Positions 1 through 12,300 of a stretch of DNA of 64,000 bases are shown piece after piece. The position numbers and the translations under genes are program-made. The stretch lies in NCBI GenBank assembly GCA_024704765.1, contig JAKMXF010000133.1:1-64000 (forward strand), read 5' to 3'. This stretch comes from Oopsacas minuta. Its lineage: Eukaryota > Porifera > Hexactinellida > Lyssacinosida > Leucopsacidae. Under the pieces are notes generated by a model, which was given only the letters and a program-made list of their open reading frames with translations, had not been told where the DNA came from and did not search any database. The first letter of the stretch is position 1, and each line of letters starts with the position of its first letter.

Positions 1-402
1 TCCTTCACTGCTATCCAGATTCTTCTACAATCACATCAAAATCCTTCACTGCTATCCACAAAGTCTACTCAAATACACTGTTTCCCCCCCTTGAGCAAAC
101 CGAGGCTAGATAATCATGGCAAAGCCCATAGTCTAACATCTTAACATCTTCTTAGCCAGTTCTATATACTCTCATCCACCCACAGCTTTATACAGATCCA
201 AAAATAGTACAATCAAATCAAAATCCTTCACTGCTATCCATTTGAATCATTTGGTTACTTCTATAATACGCAGAAGACACTCCATAACCTAGCTTTGAAT
301 CAAAACGCATCAATCCTTCACTGCTATCCAGATTCTTCTACAATCACATCAAAATCCTTCACTGCTATCCACAAAGTCTACTCAAATACACTGTTTCCCC
401 CC
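1..402. repeat. Local duplication of a ~90-bp unit
   Basis: Bases 1-89 recur almost exactly at about 313-402. Both copies contain the 17-mer tccttcactgctatcca twice and end in a C run. A further single copy of the 17-mer lies near 224-240. No open reading frame or splice structure links the copies. This looks like a local duplication of noncoding sequence, or the edge of a larger repeat that continues to the left of the window. Confidence 0.75.
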
Positions 403-689
403 AGCGGCAATGCTAGACACATAATCCTGTCAAAATTTATGCTCTACCATCTTGTTAGGCAGTTGTAGATTGTCTGATCCATTCACAGCCCTCAGATTCT
501 TCTCTTCGCCTTGCTTCAGCTTCCTGTCCTTCACTTAATTACTAGTCCAGGCCTACTCAAGTCAGACACATCATGGACTTCATTGCCCTGATCCATAAAT
601 CCATCCCTAGGCCGTAAATGTTCTCAGCTACATTCCAATAGAATTACAGCTTTCGGTACTTCAAATCGCTTTCCTCCACTGTCCATAGT

Positions 690-970
690 TGGTATACGAA
701 CATGTTCTTGTCTAAGAATTGCTGTTTACAAGAACTTGTTCTTACATAAGACATGCTGGTTCTAAGAACATGTTCTTAAACAAGACATCCCGGTTTTAAG
801 AACATGTTCTTGTATAACACATGCTGGTTATAAGAATATGTTCTTATAATATACTATCCTGGATATAAGACCATGTTCTTATGACCGGAATTTTGGTTAT
901 CTGAACTTTCTGGATATACGAACATTATTTCCAGTTCTCGGCGATGTTCTTATAACCGGCATTTACTGCA
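690..970. repeat. Degenerate array of GAACATGTTC palindromes
   Basis: About six irregularly spaced copies of a palindromic decamer (GAACATGTTC, GAACTTGTTC and one-base variants) are separated by 24-30 bp spacers that often contain ccggttat- or ctggttat-like words. The right edge (about 930-966, ending cttataaccggcattta) closely resembles the right edge of the array at 52231-52650, so both seem to be members of one repeat family. The decamer fits the p53-family half-site consensus RRRCWWGYYY. Confidence 0.65.
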
Positions 971-1896
971 CTACTCGTTTAATCTGTTATATGAATGTTT
1001 TGTAGTATAACTATTCCACCACCCTATGCATTATCAGCTCTATAATCTATAAAATATTCAAATAATATTTCTAAGCTCTTTACATTTATAAGAATCAATT
1101 AATGTACGCAATAATTGTATTTCCAATCATTTCTTTAGCATCTCCAATGTTTCTAGTTTCTGTTAGATAGGAATTTATATTTTGAAGGTCTGAGGTGATT
1201 GACCTATCGAGAGAATTCTGTTAAAAAATTGAGCAGAGGTGAGGGAAGAAATGGGAGAATTCTGTCAGAAAATCGAACAGAGGTGAGTTACGAATTGAGA
1301 AAAATCTTTAGATAATTGAGCAGAGGTTAGTGAAGAACTGAGAGTATGATTGTAGCACTATAATAGATAGAGAACAGGAGGGTAGAGGAGGGAAGAGATG
1401 TAACATCTGAGAGGGAAGTAGAAGAAATATTCAAAATCTAAAATATTGCTCATATTTATACTCTTTTCACTATTGCAAGTGTTGCAGTTGGTAACTAATG
1501 AAATAATATAGTCTATACTACACATGTTGTGGCACCTGCATCTCACTAACAAGTATATATACGATCAGAATTGAACATAATAATTACATCTTCTCTTCTC
1601 TTCTCTTCTCTTTTTTATTTTCTTCTTCCCCTCACAGCAAGTTACTAAGCAGCAGCCCTGATGGAATACTGAGTTATTCTATTATTTTTGCTATTTCTTA
1701 TACAAACTCTTGTCATAATATGGAAATTAGAGTAATAAGATAGAACCTATAGCTGTAGGGAATAGCTATTCGTTATTCTTATACTTTAATGAATTATTTG
1801 TAATATTTATACTGGCAGCGATAATAGAATTAGAATTATTAAGAATAGGTGTATAACAGTTCTTTTAAGTGATATTTTGCCTCAAATTAATAATTA
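971..1896. other. AT-rich intergenic stretch, no gene seen
   Basis: There is no ORF with protein-like composition. A short run of cttct repeats lies at about 1589-1615, and a thrice-repeated gagcagaggt-containing phrase lies at about 1220-1340. It probably includes the 3' UTR of the caspase gene, which ends at 1897 on the minus strand. Confidence 0.6.
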
Positions 1897-2938
1897 TTAT
1901 TCTGGCCTGTCTGCTGCAACTTTTAGGAATTTGCTGAGCCTAGATTCGTAACAAACAACTTGCTTTGCTATTCGTTTCGTTTCTTTATCTGTATCAGAGA
2001 AGTATGTAGCGACGTAATCAGTTACATACGTCATTAGTTCTGCTAAATGCACTTCGTTACCGTAAGCCATATAGCACTCAAATAGTGCGTACATGAACCA
2101 GCTGCCCTTCTCAGTATTCCTCCAAGACACGTACCCAGGGACAGTAGAGTAAGCAATGAAGAAATCCAGCTCTGTCGGTACCAGCACGGCCTCTGCCTGT
2201 GAAGCACCGCTGAATAAATCCCGGATCCGTTCTATGAGCCTAATAGCTATAAATAAACATAAAATAACATTAGACATCTAATCTTTGAATACAACCTTGC
2301 TCGCCTGCTCCATTTCCATCTGTCTCATTCTCAGGTAATTTCAAACAAAAGTCCTTCTCTCCTCCCCGACAGGCCTGCAGGAAGAATACTTTAGGTTTAC
2401 CGCACAAAGAAGGACACCGAGCCCCGTTAAAAGGAGATAAGACTGAAGACTCTATCGAGACAGGAACACCATCGGTACCAATAAGGGTTCCCCTGTCTCC
2501 GTGAGTTGATACCGCCAAGAATAAACAGTCATAACAAGACAGATCTCTGTCTGAATATTTTGCTATTGAATGTTTCATTTCTGGTCCAGACAGGTTAGAA
2601 TAAGTCTCTACCCTCAAACCTAATTATATAACAATAAACAAACAAACAAGTAAACAAACACAAATATATTTACCCATTTTATGGAAGAGTCTAGACATAT
2701 TATCGATATCAGCTGACGCGGCGTTCCTCCGTCTGAAGGGCGATACGAAATTTACATTACATATCACGATACCCAATCCTCTGTCACCTAGTTTCCTGAT
2801 TGGGTAATTTCCTGGAGGAGATAGTTGGGGGGTTATTTTTGCAGAGGCGCCATCTGTCTTCTCGTCAGCGGATTGATCAGCTGTTAGATTTGCGTCTGAG
2901 CTAATTTCTTGTAGAGAATGTCCGTCTTCAATATTCAT
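1897..2938 (-). CDS. Caspase (executioner-like cysteine protease)
   Basis: Three exons (2674-2938, 2296-2619, 1897-2246) join in frame to about 312 residues. Visible caspase hallmarks are GLGIVICNVNF in the large subunit, the catalytic His in the STHGDRG motif (near residue 128), the catalytic Cys in QACRG (near residue 172), and the small-subunit substrate-pocket motif YSTVPGYVSWRN followed by GSWF. The prodomain is only about 50 residues with no CARD or DED visible, so by family knowledge it resembles effector caspases (caspase-3/7 type) that cleave after Asp during apoptosis. The ATG at 2938 follows an attag acceptor-like site. The gene lies 114 bp downstream of TTC39 on the same strand. 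The linker between subunits contains acidic residues that could serve as a processing site (inference). Confidence 0.93.
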
Positions 2939-3052
2939 ACAAATATTCCTAATTTAATTAACAAAAGAATATAAATTTGAATCTCCAAAAATTTCTGAAA
3001 ACTCAAAAACGAATAAAGCAAAAATTCTAATTCCATTCTGTACAAACTATTT

Positions 3053-5132
3053 CTACACTTTAGATTGGCGCCTAAATTTCTTGGCCAGAGTCAGCTCTCT
3101 GTTAATAATCAGCTGTAATCTCCCGTCATAATCATAATCACTGAATTTATCCCGCGCTGTGTGCAAGTAACCAATTGATAGGTTTGCGTCTTTGCGGTGA
3201 ATTCGAGCTAAAACTGATAATTCAATGTTTGCACACACCAAAATGTGTTTCTCATTCTTCAGGGCTTTAACTCCAGAGCTTAAAATCTATATAGCAAATT
3301 TAAAGAATGTGTTACAAACTGAAACTAATTTAATTAGTAACTCACCGCATTAAAACTCTCTTCTGCTTCGTTAGGACATCCCATGTGTTTGAGAACACTC
3401 CCTTGGGTGAGGAGGCCCAGACACCTGGCTAGAGGATCGGTGGCAGAGGCTACACATGACTGAGCATTCTCTAAATTGATTGCTAGGGTAACAGGAGTAC
3501 AGAACAAATATGCATTTGAGATATATAATTGTTCCAATAAAGCTGCGTGCATTCCTACATAAGTAACACCTTGCTTTGTGTAATAACTGCAGCGACGCAT
3601 AGAGAACTTCTCTATAGGGTGTTGCCGCCTAGTCCCCTGCTTGGCTCCGTTCTCAAATAATTTTAGAGCCTCCCTCGCGTCGGACAGATACCCAGTCAGC
3701 AGACCTAACAGATACATATATGTAGATTGGAATTTAGTTCCAGTTTCTAAGATAGTTCCAATTTCTTTGAGAGCTAACTCGTAGTCATTACGAGCCATAG
3801 CTATGTAAGCTTTCTCCTGACAAGTTATTTGTAACATCTCACGCGGGAAGAAGCTTCCATCTCTGCACAGCTGATACTCCTGCATAGCTGTATCCACATC
3901 TCTACACACGTAAACAAATAAACAAATAAACAAACAAACAAACATAATATTTACCTAGAGAGCAGAGCGATACGTCCGGAGAAATATTTAGCTAGCGGTG
4001 AGTTAGGACTAACAGCTGTGAGGTGAGAAAGGACAGATTTAGATTCCTCCAGCTGATTGGAGTCTTCAGGGGACTGACTCATGGATATGTAGGGGACTAG
4101 CAGTGTCTGAAACCTAAGTAACATTTATAGTTACAGTTCCAATTAATGATCCGAATTAGTAACTAACCAAAGCAAATTAATAGCTGCAATAGGTTCTCTC
4201 ATGTCAACACCTGTCAAACCATAATGCAAACATTCCAAAGCAAATCTTCTATCTCCTTGGAAACCAAGCAGGTTAGCAAGCTTCAGGAATTTCTGAGGAA
4301 TTAAGGAGAGCATCAAATGGAAGGTTCCATAACCGGCGTAGACAGCTCTCCTGATCCTGTTCTCATCAGAAGGTGTTAGTTCCAGATCCACTAGTCCTGT
4401 AGGAGAGCAAGGATCTGAATCCTCGGAGAGGAGAGATTTGATTGGTTCAGAATCCTCAGCGATATCATCTTCAGTATCTAATATAATATTTGTAATCAGC
4501 TGATTATAGATTTATAAATATCTAACCTGTGAATGGCGGGTTTATTGGTGGAGGAGATGTAAACAACTTTTCACACTTCTTGTATGTTTTGGAATAAGAC
4601 TTCCAAGCCTTTCTGATCCCCAAGCCTCCCTTTATGTATCCTGTCATAGTTTCCTTAGTGAAGTGAAGGAATGCTTGGAATAACTCACAATCACTTTGCA
4701 TAACTTTATAATAAATACGGCGGCCAGATCCCTTAGGAATACCTAAAAATAGAAATTAGTTTCAGTTCCTAATTTAGAATTATTATTCGTACCTTTACGG
4801 TACTGGTGACAATGTGTCGCTGCAGCCTCTAACACCCTGTAAGCTTCGTCCTGCTGGGTCTCATTAAAGGAGAGCATGGACCGTACAAACATGACAAATG
4901 AGTACCCGTAGTGGATCAGGGGGGACGCTCCTCTCCGCATTCCTTCCCGGAAATGCTCCATAGCAACGTCAGGATCTGTTAGGAATGTAATCATTCCATC
5001 TCTAGCATAACTCTCCTCCTCTTCGTAGCTCATCGGTGATTGGCCAGCTTCTGATAATTTAGTTGTTTCGGTACATTCCAAGGAACCTGAATGATTGACA
5101 GAATCTGAACTGACACCTTTTTCATCTGCCAT
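3053..5132 (-). CDS. TTC39: Tetratricopeptide repeat protein 39 (TTC39/IML2 family)
   Basis: Six exons (4793-5132, 4527-4742, 4168-4477, 3955-4113, 3346-3901, 3053-3286) sum to 1815 nt, about 604 residues. Family-like stretches are the HYGYSFVMFVRSMLSF segment, the GYIKGGLGIRKAWKSY segment and the central FHLMLSLIP...LANLLGFQGDRRFALE block, followed by C-terminal TPR-like helices. This order matches TTC39A/B/C, relatives of yeast Iml2; human TTC39B affects LXR and lipid handling, but the biochemical activity is not established. The start at MADEKG is chosen because an acceptor-like atag sits directly before it. It is divergent from CAMKK, with about 136 bp between starts, so a shared promoter is likely. 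Confidence 0.88.
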
Positions 5133-5268
5133 TCTATTTACAGCTAACAAAAGAATGTTTCAATTCAGTAATTATCTAATTTGTATAGCTCAATAGATTA
5201 ACCTATAATGTATGTGTATAAATATACGAATATAACTTAGGTTAGTTTCAGTTCTGGTTTGGCATATT
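5133..5268. promoter_or_regulatory. Probable bidirectional promoter, TTC39 / CAMKK
   Basis: Only about 136 bp separate the divergent starts of TTC39 (-) and CAMKK (+). The stretch is AT-rich and has no coding potential. Promoter role is inferred from geometry only; no specific core element is convincing. Confidence 0.4.
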
Positions 5269-8118
5269 ATGGCTTCTAACAAGAATTCACTCAACCAGTA
5301 AGTTACACACACCTGTAAATAATAATAAGAATTATTGTTATTATTATTTGTTGTTGTTGCTGTTGTTTAGTTATTTGTATGTACCTACTAACATGGCTAA
5401 CGGACTAAGGACAGGGACAGGATCACCCCCAGACTCTCCGGAGTTCTTCACACCTATGAGCACCCCCGAGCCAGTCTTCAAGGTGTGATATTATTCATAT
5501 ATTACATTTCTTGATAGTCTATTTATGCATTGTTTATAGTTTTCTAAGAATAAACCATTTTCTGAGTCAGACGTCAATACTCGACCATCCAAGCTCCATC
5601 TCACTCCCGACACAATTGTGCCACATATAGTGACACAAGCGCCATCTCCTTGCTCTCCTGAACAGATACAAACCCCACAAATATTTCCTTCCAGGACCAA
5701 CTCAATTGACTCATCCGATCTAACATCTGTCAAGGTTTGTTTATATATTTGTTATTGTTAATCTCTTATTTAAAATTCCTTCTAGCTAATAAAGGGCCTA
5801 TCCATTACACCAGAGCCCTACCGGAAGCTCGTGCATCCCTCGGAGACCCCGATACGGTCCAGGATTCCCTCTACGACTGAACTCTCTCGCTCCTGTGAGA
5901 ACTTAAAGTCATCCACTCTTAATCGCCGTCACTTATTGACTAGACACGAGACGAAGGAGACATCACACATAGACGTGTGTGATTCAGAGGTGTTAGAATT
6001 ATTCAAATTTGTTATTATTTGTTTATTATTTGTTTATTATTTGTTTATTTAGGATGAGTATTTGGTCAATCAATATGTAATCAAGGAAGATATTGGAAGG
6101 GTATTTATTGGTTTATTAGTTTATTGGTTTATTTGTTTATTTGTTTGTTTGTTTGTTTATTTGTTTATTTGTTTATTGGTTTATTTGTTTACTTGTTTGT
6201 TTGTTTATTTGTTTACTAATTACGTTTTTAGGGTGCATATGGACAAGTTAAGAAAGTTTTTGACAAACAAACACATGAATTCAAAGTTTGTTACTAAATA
6301 GTTTGTTTTCTAATTTATTTGATATTTGTGTATATTAGGCAATGAAAATTATTTCTAAGCGATTACTCAAAAGGAAAGCATTCCGTAAGTTACCTCCAGT
6401 AACTAAGCTTTACTCTAGTTCCCATTGGTTGATAATTCTATTTTTAGAACGGCGGGGGTTCAGCAGAGGATCGCGCGCCTCTCAGAGTAGCATGGACGAG
6501 GACCAGGGGATCAGGAAAGAGATAGCGGTCCAAAAAAAGTTAGACCATCCATGTATTGTCAGTCTTTATGAGGTCCTTGATGACGAGATGAAAAACGAAA
6601 TGTATCTAGGTTAGTTGTTTATTTGTTTGTTTGTTTATTTATTTATTGTTTGTTTGTTTATTTATTTATTTGTTTGTTTGTTAGTTCTGGAGTATCTGGA
6701 GAGAGGAATGGTGATGGAGGTCGGGAAGAGCGGTCCGATATCTGAGGACAAGTGTCACAAATATTTTGTTGACATGTTACTCGGAGTAGAATATTGTTAG
6801 TATACACAAACAGATAAACAACTTTATTTGTTGTTTTTATTATTTGTTTACATTTAGTACACTATCAGAATATTATACACAGAGATATAAAACCAGAGAA
6901 TTTATTGCTTGACGACCACGGACGTCTTAAGGTATGTATGTCCTGTTTGTAATTTTGTTGTTTATAATTCTATAAATAGATTGCAGACTTTGGAGAGAGT
7001 GAGGACCTGTCAACTGATCACCATGGGGACCAATCTTCTCACAAGAATGTAGGTACACCAGCCTTCTACGCGCCAGAATTAACCATAGCATCTACACACG
7101 TAACTAAGGTCTGTGATTCTACATTTCCTTAATACTGATTATTTAATAGTGTATTATAGAGTGTTGATGTGTGGGCTATGGGAGTAACACTATACTGTAT
7201 GTTATATGATCAGCTGCCATTTGAGGGGTCTACCAGACAGGAAATATATTCAAATATACAGACACAAGAGTAAGTGTTTGTTTGTTTGTTTGTTTTGTTA
7301 ATATATCATTCCCTTTTTATATATTTATTTATTTTAGAGTAACATTTCCAGATAAGTGAGTTATTATACTAAGCATATTTTACATGTTTATCGTTGCTAT
7401 GGTAGAATTATTACGTCACCTGACGTCAGAAATCTGATGAGTTTGTTACTGGACAAATCAGCTGACTCAAGAATTTCCTTAGATGGTGTCAGGGTTAGTT
7501 CCTATTAATACTGGAACTAACTACAATTAGATATATATCTCTAATAAGAACCATCCTCTGGTAAACAGGAACTAATTAGCGATAATTTAATTCTTATAGA
7601 ATCATGTGTGGACGTGTAGAGCTGGTCCTTTGGTGTCAAAGGAGGAGAACTGCTCTGAGTATATAGAGGTGACAGAGGAGGAGGTAGATGGCGCAATCAA
7701 GAGTTGTAGTACAATGTTTGCTGCTCTCGTAAGTATAATAATATGTAAATACAGTTAATACCGAAGTATGTATCACACATTCCTTACTGTATTTGTGTTG
7801 CTAGGTTATTGTCAAGATGATGTTACAGAAGAAATCATTTAGAGTTCCAATTTTGGCCAAAAAATTACGTGACAGATCAGCTACAGATGCTTCGTTAGTT
7901 TACTCGCTTAACTTTTGATTTCTAATTATATTGTATCCCTCCTTAGTGACAAATTAGACTCATCGGAATGTTTATCAGATCCAAAACTAACCAATCAAAT
8001 CTCTGACATGTTTACCTATCCGGATTCAGGCTTACCCAAGTCAGGCGCCAAATCTTTGAGGCGCCAATCCAGTGTAGACTCTCCCCTCGGAGATCCCTGC
8101 CTGAGTACTGAATTATAA
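5269..8118 (+). CDS. CAMKK2: Calcium/calmodulin-dependent protein kinase kinase (CAMKK)
   Basis: At least 17 short exons can be joined in frame. Those from 5393 onward give 572 residues; an extra first exon (5269-5297, donor gtaagt, joined at 5371) adds 17 in-frame residues, close to human CAMKK2 length. Kinase motifs in order are GRGAYGQV, the ATP-binding Lys in AMKII, HRDIKPENLL, DFGES, GTPAFYAPE and DVWAMGVTLYCMLY. CAMKK-specific features are the Arg/Gly/Ser-rich insert after subdomain II (GGFSRGSRASQ), the VTEEEV segment after the kinase core and the VKMMLQKKSFR segment at the expected autoinhibitory/calmodulin-binding position. Family members phosphorylate CaMKI/IV and AMPK. Exons include one of only 18 nt (7338-7355). 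Introns are rich in TTTG repeats. It is convergent with the receptor phosphatase gene, 130 bp apart. Confidence 0.95.
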
Positions 8119-8248
8119 TTTGTTATTAATGTATGCAAATATTCAAGTTCTATATTTAGAGATTATGACGTCACTAGCTGTACACATTAACCTATCTAAT
8201 ATACAAATAAAATCAGCTGTTTAAACCATAAAAATACACAAATCAAAT

Positions 8249-9298
8249 TCAGGAGTTTGAAGTGCTAGATTCTAGTATTTCTGTGTCAGAATCGGCGCCT
8301 TCAATTCTGAAATTTTCATTACTTTTAACACAGAAATTCGCGTAAGCGTCAAAAGATTCCAAATAGCAGAAAACGAAATTATAACACATTTCGTATTGTT
8401 CCTATAAACAACAACAAAATTATAAATATTTGTTTATTTTTGTTTTTATTATTTCTTACTTTATTGTCAACAAGCATTGGTCTCTGAATCCGCGCCTTTT
8501 TTAGAATCTGGAACACATCCACTAAATGTTCCGGTTTGAGTTTCTCAAGAACTGAGAACATGGTCAGGAATGTTCCTGTCCTCCCAACACCATCTCTATA
8601 ATGACGTCATAAATACAAACAGCTGATTATTGTAAAAATTGAACTTACTCGCAATGTACGGTTATGGGAGGATTCTGATTGGCTGCTTGTAGTCTCTCCA
8701 CCGCGTCAATTATTGTCAAGAAAGGTGTTAGATTTTCCGCTAAATTAGAGTTTGGCCATTCTTCCAGACACAACTGTGTCACTTTCCTCTCAGCTGTAAC
8801 CTGCCAATATATATGATTAATCATATTTAACACCTTTCAGTATTTATTACTTACAGTAGAGCCTATGTATTTGTTATGGAATGAGAATACTACCAGTAAT
8901 CTCCTCCTAAGAAATCCCTCCTCTCTCCTCTCCTCTAAATTCTTAATTGTATATAATTGGAACTTCACCTCCTCACCTTTATCAGGCCAGTACTTGTAAC
9001 ACATTTCCTACACACGATCTCATTGGTTAAATATTATTATTTTAGTTCTAAAATTAGCTACAAATGTCTGGAAACGATCAAAAGGCTTTAGACAAATCTA
9101 CGCGCCAAATATGCTACGAAGCTAGAGATGCATTTTTTAAATGCCTGGATGGTAACCATGGTAACACACAAGAATGTGAAAAACTAGAGGCTACATTCCT
9201 TAGCTCATGTCCTGCTGCTTGGACGAAACATTTCAATGAGAAGCGTGTTTATGAACAGAAGAAAGCTGAATTAGAGAAGATAGGATACAAAAAAATGA

Positions 9299-9347
<49 letters not shown>

Positions 9348-12300
9348 GCATTTACATTTCCGTTTTCAATCAGGTTACATAACATCACAATAACAGCTGA
9401 TTCCTTCTCATAAACCATCCGCCAGAACTCTCCTACCGTCTCTGAGCTAGGACTCTGTGTAGCTATGTACGCCCGCTTTTGCTTGTACCCCTATAAATAG
9501 CTATAAATAGAACTACAGAGACACTCGTCACTTCACTGTAATTTCTCTAATTAGATTAACTTACGTCCACAAAGCTAGCGTTAATATAATCAGTGCCGTC
9601 TCCGCTGGGAGTTATCCTAACTCTATAATCGTCATCTAGGAATGATACTATTAATAGAATTCTGTAATTCTTGGGCTATTAATAACTTACAAGGAATTCT
9701 CTTTGTAAATCTGTTTTTATTTTTGTTTTCTTCCAACATTCCATACGCACAGCATTCGTCGTTAGGTTGTCTACTGTACTCACTCAGTACCTATAGATAT
9801 AGTAATATCTACCCTAGTTACGCAAATTACACATAGGAATGCTTACAAGGAACTGTTTAGAGAAGGTACACATCTGTTCCCCTCTGTACATATCTCCTGA
9901 CATCTCTCTGTAGCTGTTTATCGTAGCGATAGCAAGGTCAGATGGAATGCTGGTATCCCCGCTAGTTACCAGCTCTACCAGCGCGTCATAAATGAACACG
10001 AATTGTTCCTAAATTAATACATATTTGTTTACTGAACTAAAGGTGTTATATTATTAATAACTCACCTCTGTCTGTACCATATAATTCCTCTTTGATCTCA
10101 TCAGTCTTACAAATTCATAAACATTGACATTATTCTCCAAAATTATTCTCTGTAGCATTGAATTCAGAGTTATGTATGTTCCTGTCCTGCCAACGCCAGC
10201 ACTATAATGGAATGTTATTATTACCAGTTCGTAGGTGTTAGAATATGAATATACCTGCAGTGTACCACATGAGGTCCACCTGTATCTGTCAGTTGGTTCC
10301 TGTTTACTCCTCGAATAAAGGCGATTAGACTAGTGGCGAATTGTGGCACTCCGTGGTCTGGCCAGACAGTAAAGTGAAATTGTTTTACTTCCAAAATATT
10401 ATCGTTTGTAGTCTAATAATTTAATTATAGAATTTTATGCTAGCAACCAAATACATACTCAGGAATTCTCGGATATTACACAGTAAGTTTAATAATTCTA
10501 TTATTAGTAACATTTCCTTATAATTTACTTTAGAAATGACAACTTACACAACTGAGGCTAGAGGATCAGAATTCACTTTAGAATTCAGGAAATATTTCAA
10601 GAATTCTGAGGGACAAATACTGTCAGCTATGCACGACATTCCTCTCCTATCCAGTAAGGAACCTCCTATCTATAATATGGTAGTAGAGGTACCCAGATGG
10701 TCAAACGCTAAAATGGAATTATCCACCAAGGAACCTCTAGCTCCCATCAAGCAGGATATCAAGAAAGGGAAGCTCAGGTATTCTGATTAATCATATTCTA
10801 ACACCTTAACCTATAATTCATTCTCTAATTTGATTCGTCAATAGATTCGTAAACAATTGTTTTCCTTATCACGGATATCTCTGGAATTATGGCGCCTTCC
10901 CTCAGACCTGGGAGGATCCGGGACACGTGGACCCCAGGACCAATGCTAAGGGGGACAATGATCCTCTAGATGTGTGTGAGATAGGAAGCAAGATAGCTGT
11001 TATCGGGGAAGTTAAACAGGTAAGTAATCAGCTGATTATTCTGTTCTATTTATAGAATTCTGTTAGGTTAAGATCCTCGGGGGTCTAGCTATGATAGACG
11101 AGGGAGAGACCGATTGGAAGATTATTGCTTGTGACGTCACTGATCCTCTGGCGGCAGAGCTTAATGATATTGATGACGTCAATAAACTAATGCCAGGATT
11201 ACTAAATCATACTTACAGATGGTTCCAGATCTATAAAGTTAGTTCCACTTATTCACACCTTATTTTATATATTAACTGTCCCATGTTTAGATTCCTACAG
11301 GAAAACCTCCCAGTCAGTTCGGTTTAGAAGGAAAGTTTCAATCAGCTGATTTTGCTAGAAAAGTGGCAGAGGAAACTCACCAGCAATGGAAGCGTTTGAT
11401 TGGTGGAGAAGTGGCAGGAAATGGCGGGCTAGATATTAGTAACACCTCCGTACAAGGATCAGCTGGGCTAATAAGCCAATCAGAAGCTAGCTCTCATCTA
11501 GCCGGACAGCTTCCAGCTGGCCCTCCTGCTCCCCTCCCAGAGACAACTAAGCTTGTAGATTTTGTTAAGGACTTATGAGCTTAGTGATTGTTACATATTT
11601 AGAACATTCCTTAGTTACATTTATGTATCTAATGTATTTATGTGTTAATTAGCTATGAAACGATTGGTTAGAAATATTAGAAATTATTCACACCCTTCTA
11701 GCCAATCAGCTGACGAGGTTGTGGAGGGTAAGATCCTTGGATGGCATCGATCAGCTGATTCGGACCTGTCGCCTAGGATTAAAGTAGAGGGTAACAAGCG
11801 GGTGGGTCTGGTTGCTATGAAGATAGGAATGTCAAGAATGTGGGATAAATATAGCGGAGAAGGAATTGGCTGTACTGTCCTACAGGTAAGTTCATTGATA
11901 TAATTCTGATATATGAATTGATGGTTGATAACAGCTCTTTAGGTGTTAGATAACCACGTTATTCAGGTACGGGCTCTTAAGGACGCCGGCTACATAGGAC
12001 TACTGGTAGGGGCAGGAGACAAGCCATGGCCCAGGCGTCCCAGAGAGAAAGCTATGTTAGATAGTAGGGCTTGGAAACAACAAGAGAAAAGAGAGCAGAT
12101 GGTCAAGAAGTGTCGCTCTGCTGGTGTGCCATTCAAGCAACACATTTGCAAATTCCGTGTTACTCTAGAGGGCCTGCTTCCAGCTGGCACCCCTCTGGAT
12201 GTGTCGCATCTCAGAGTTGGACAGTTTGTAGATGTGTTTGGATTCACTAAGGACAAAGGCTTCCAGGGGGTAATGAAGAGATGGGGCTTCCATGGAATGC

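Noticed and set aside
6062-6301. Leu/Phe/Cys-rich ORF in the CAMKK region
   Set aside because: Created by TTTG/TTTA repeats in an intron; the real exons are 6053-6100 and 6232-6285.
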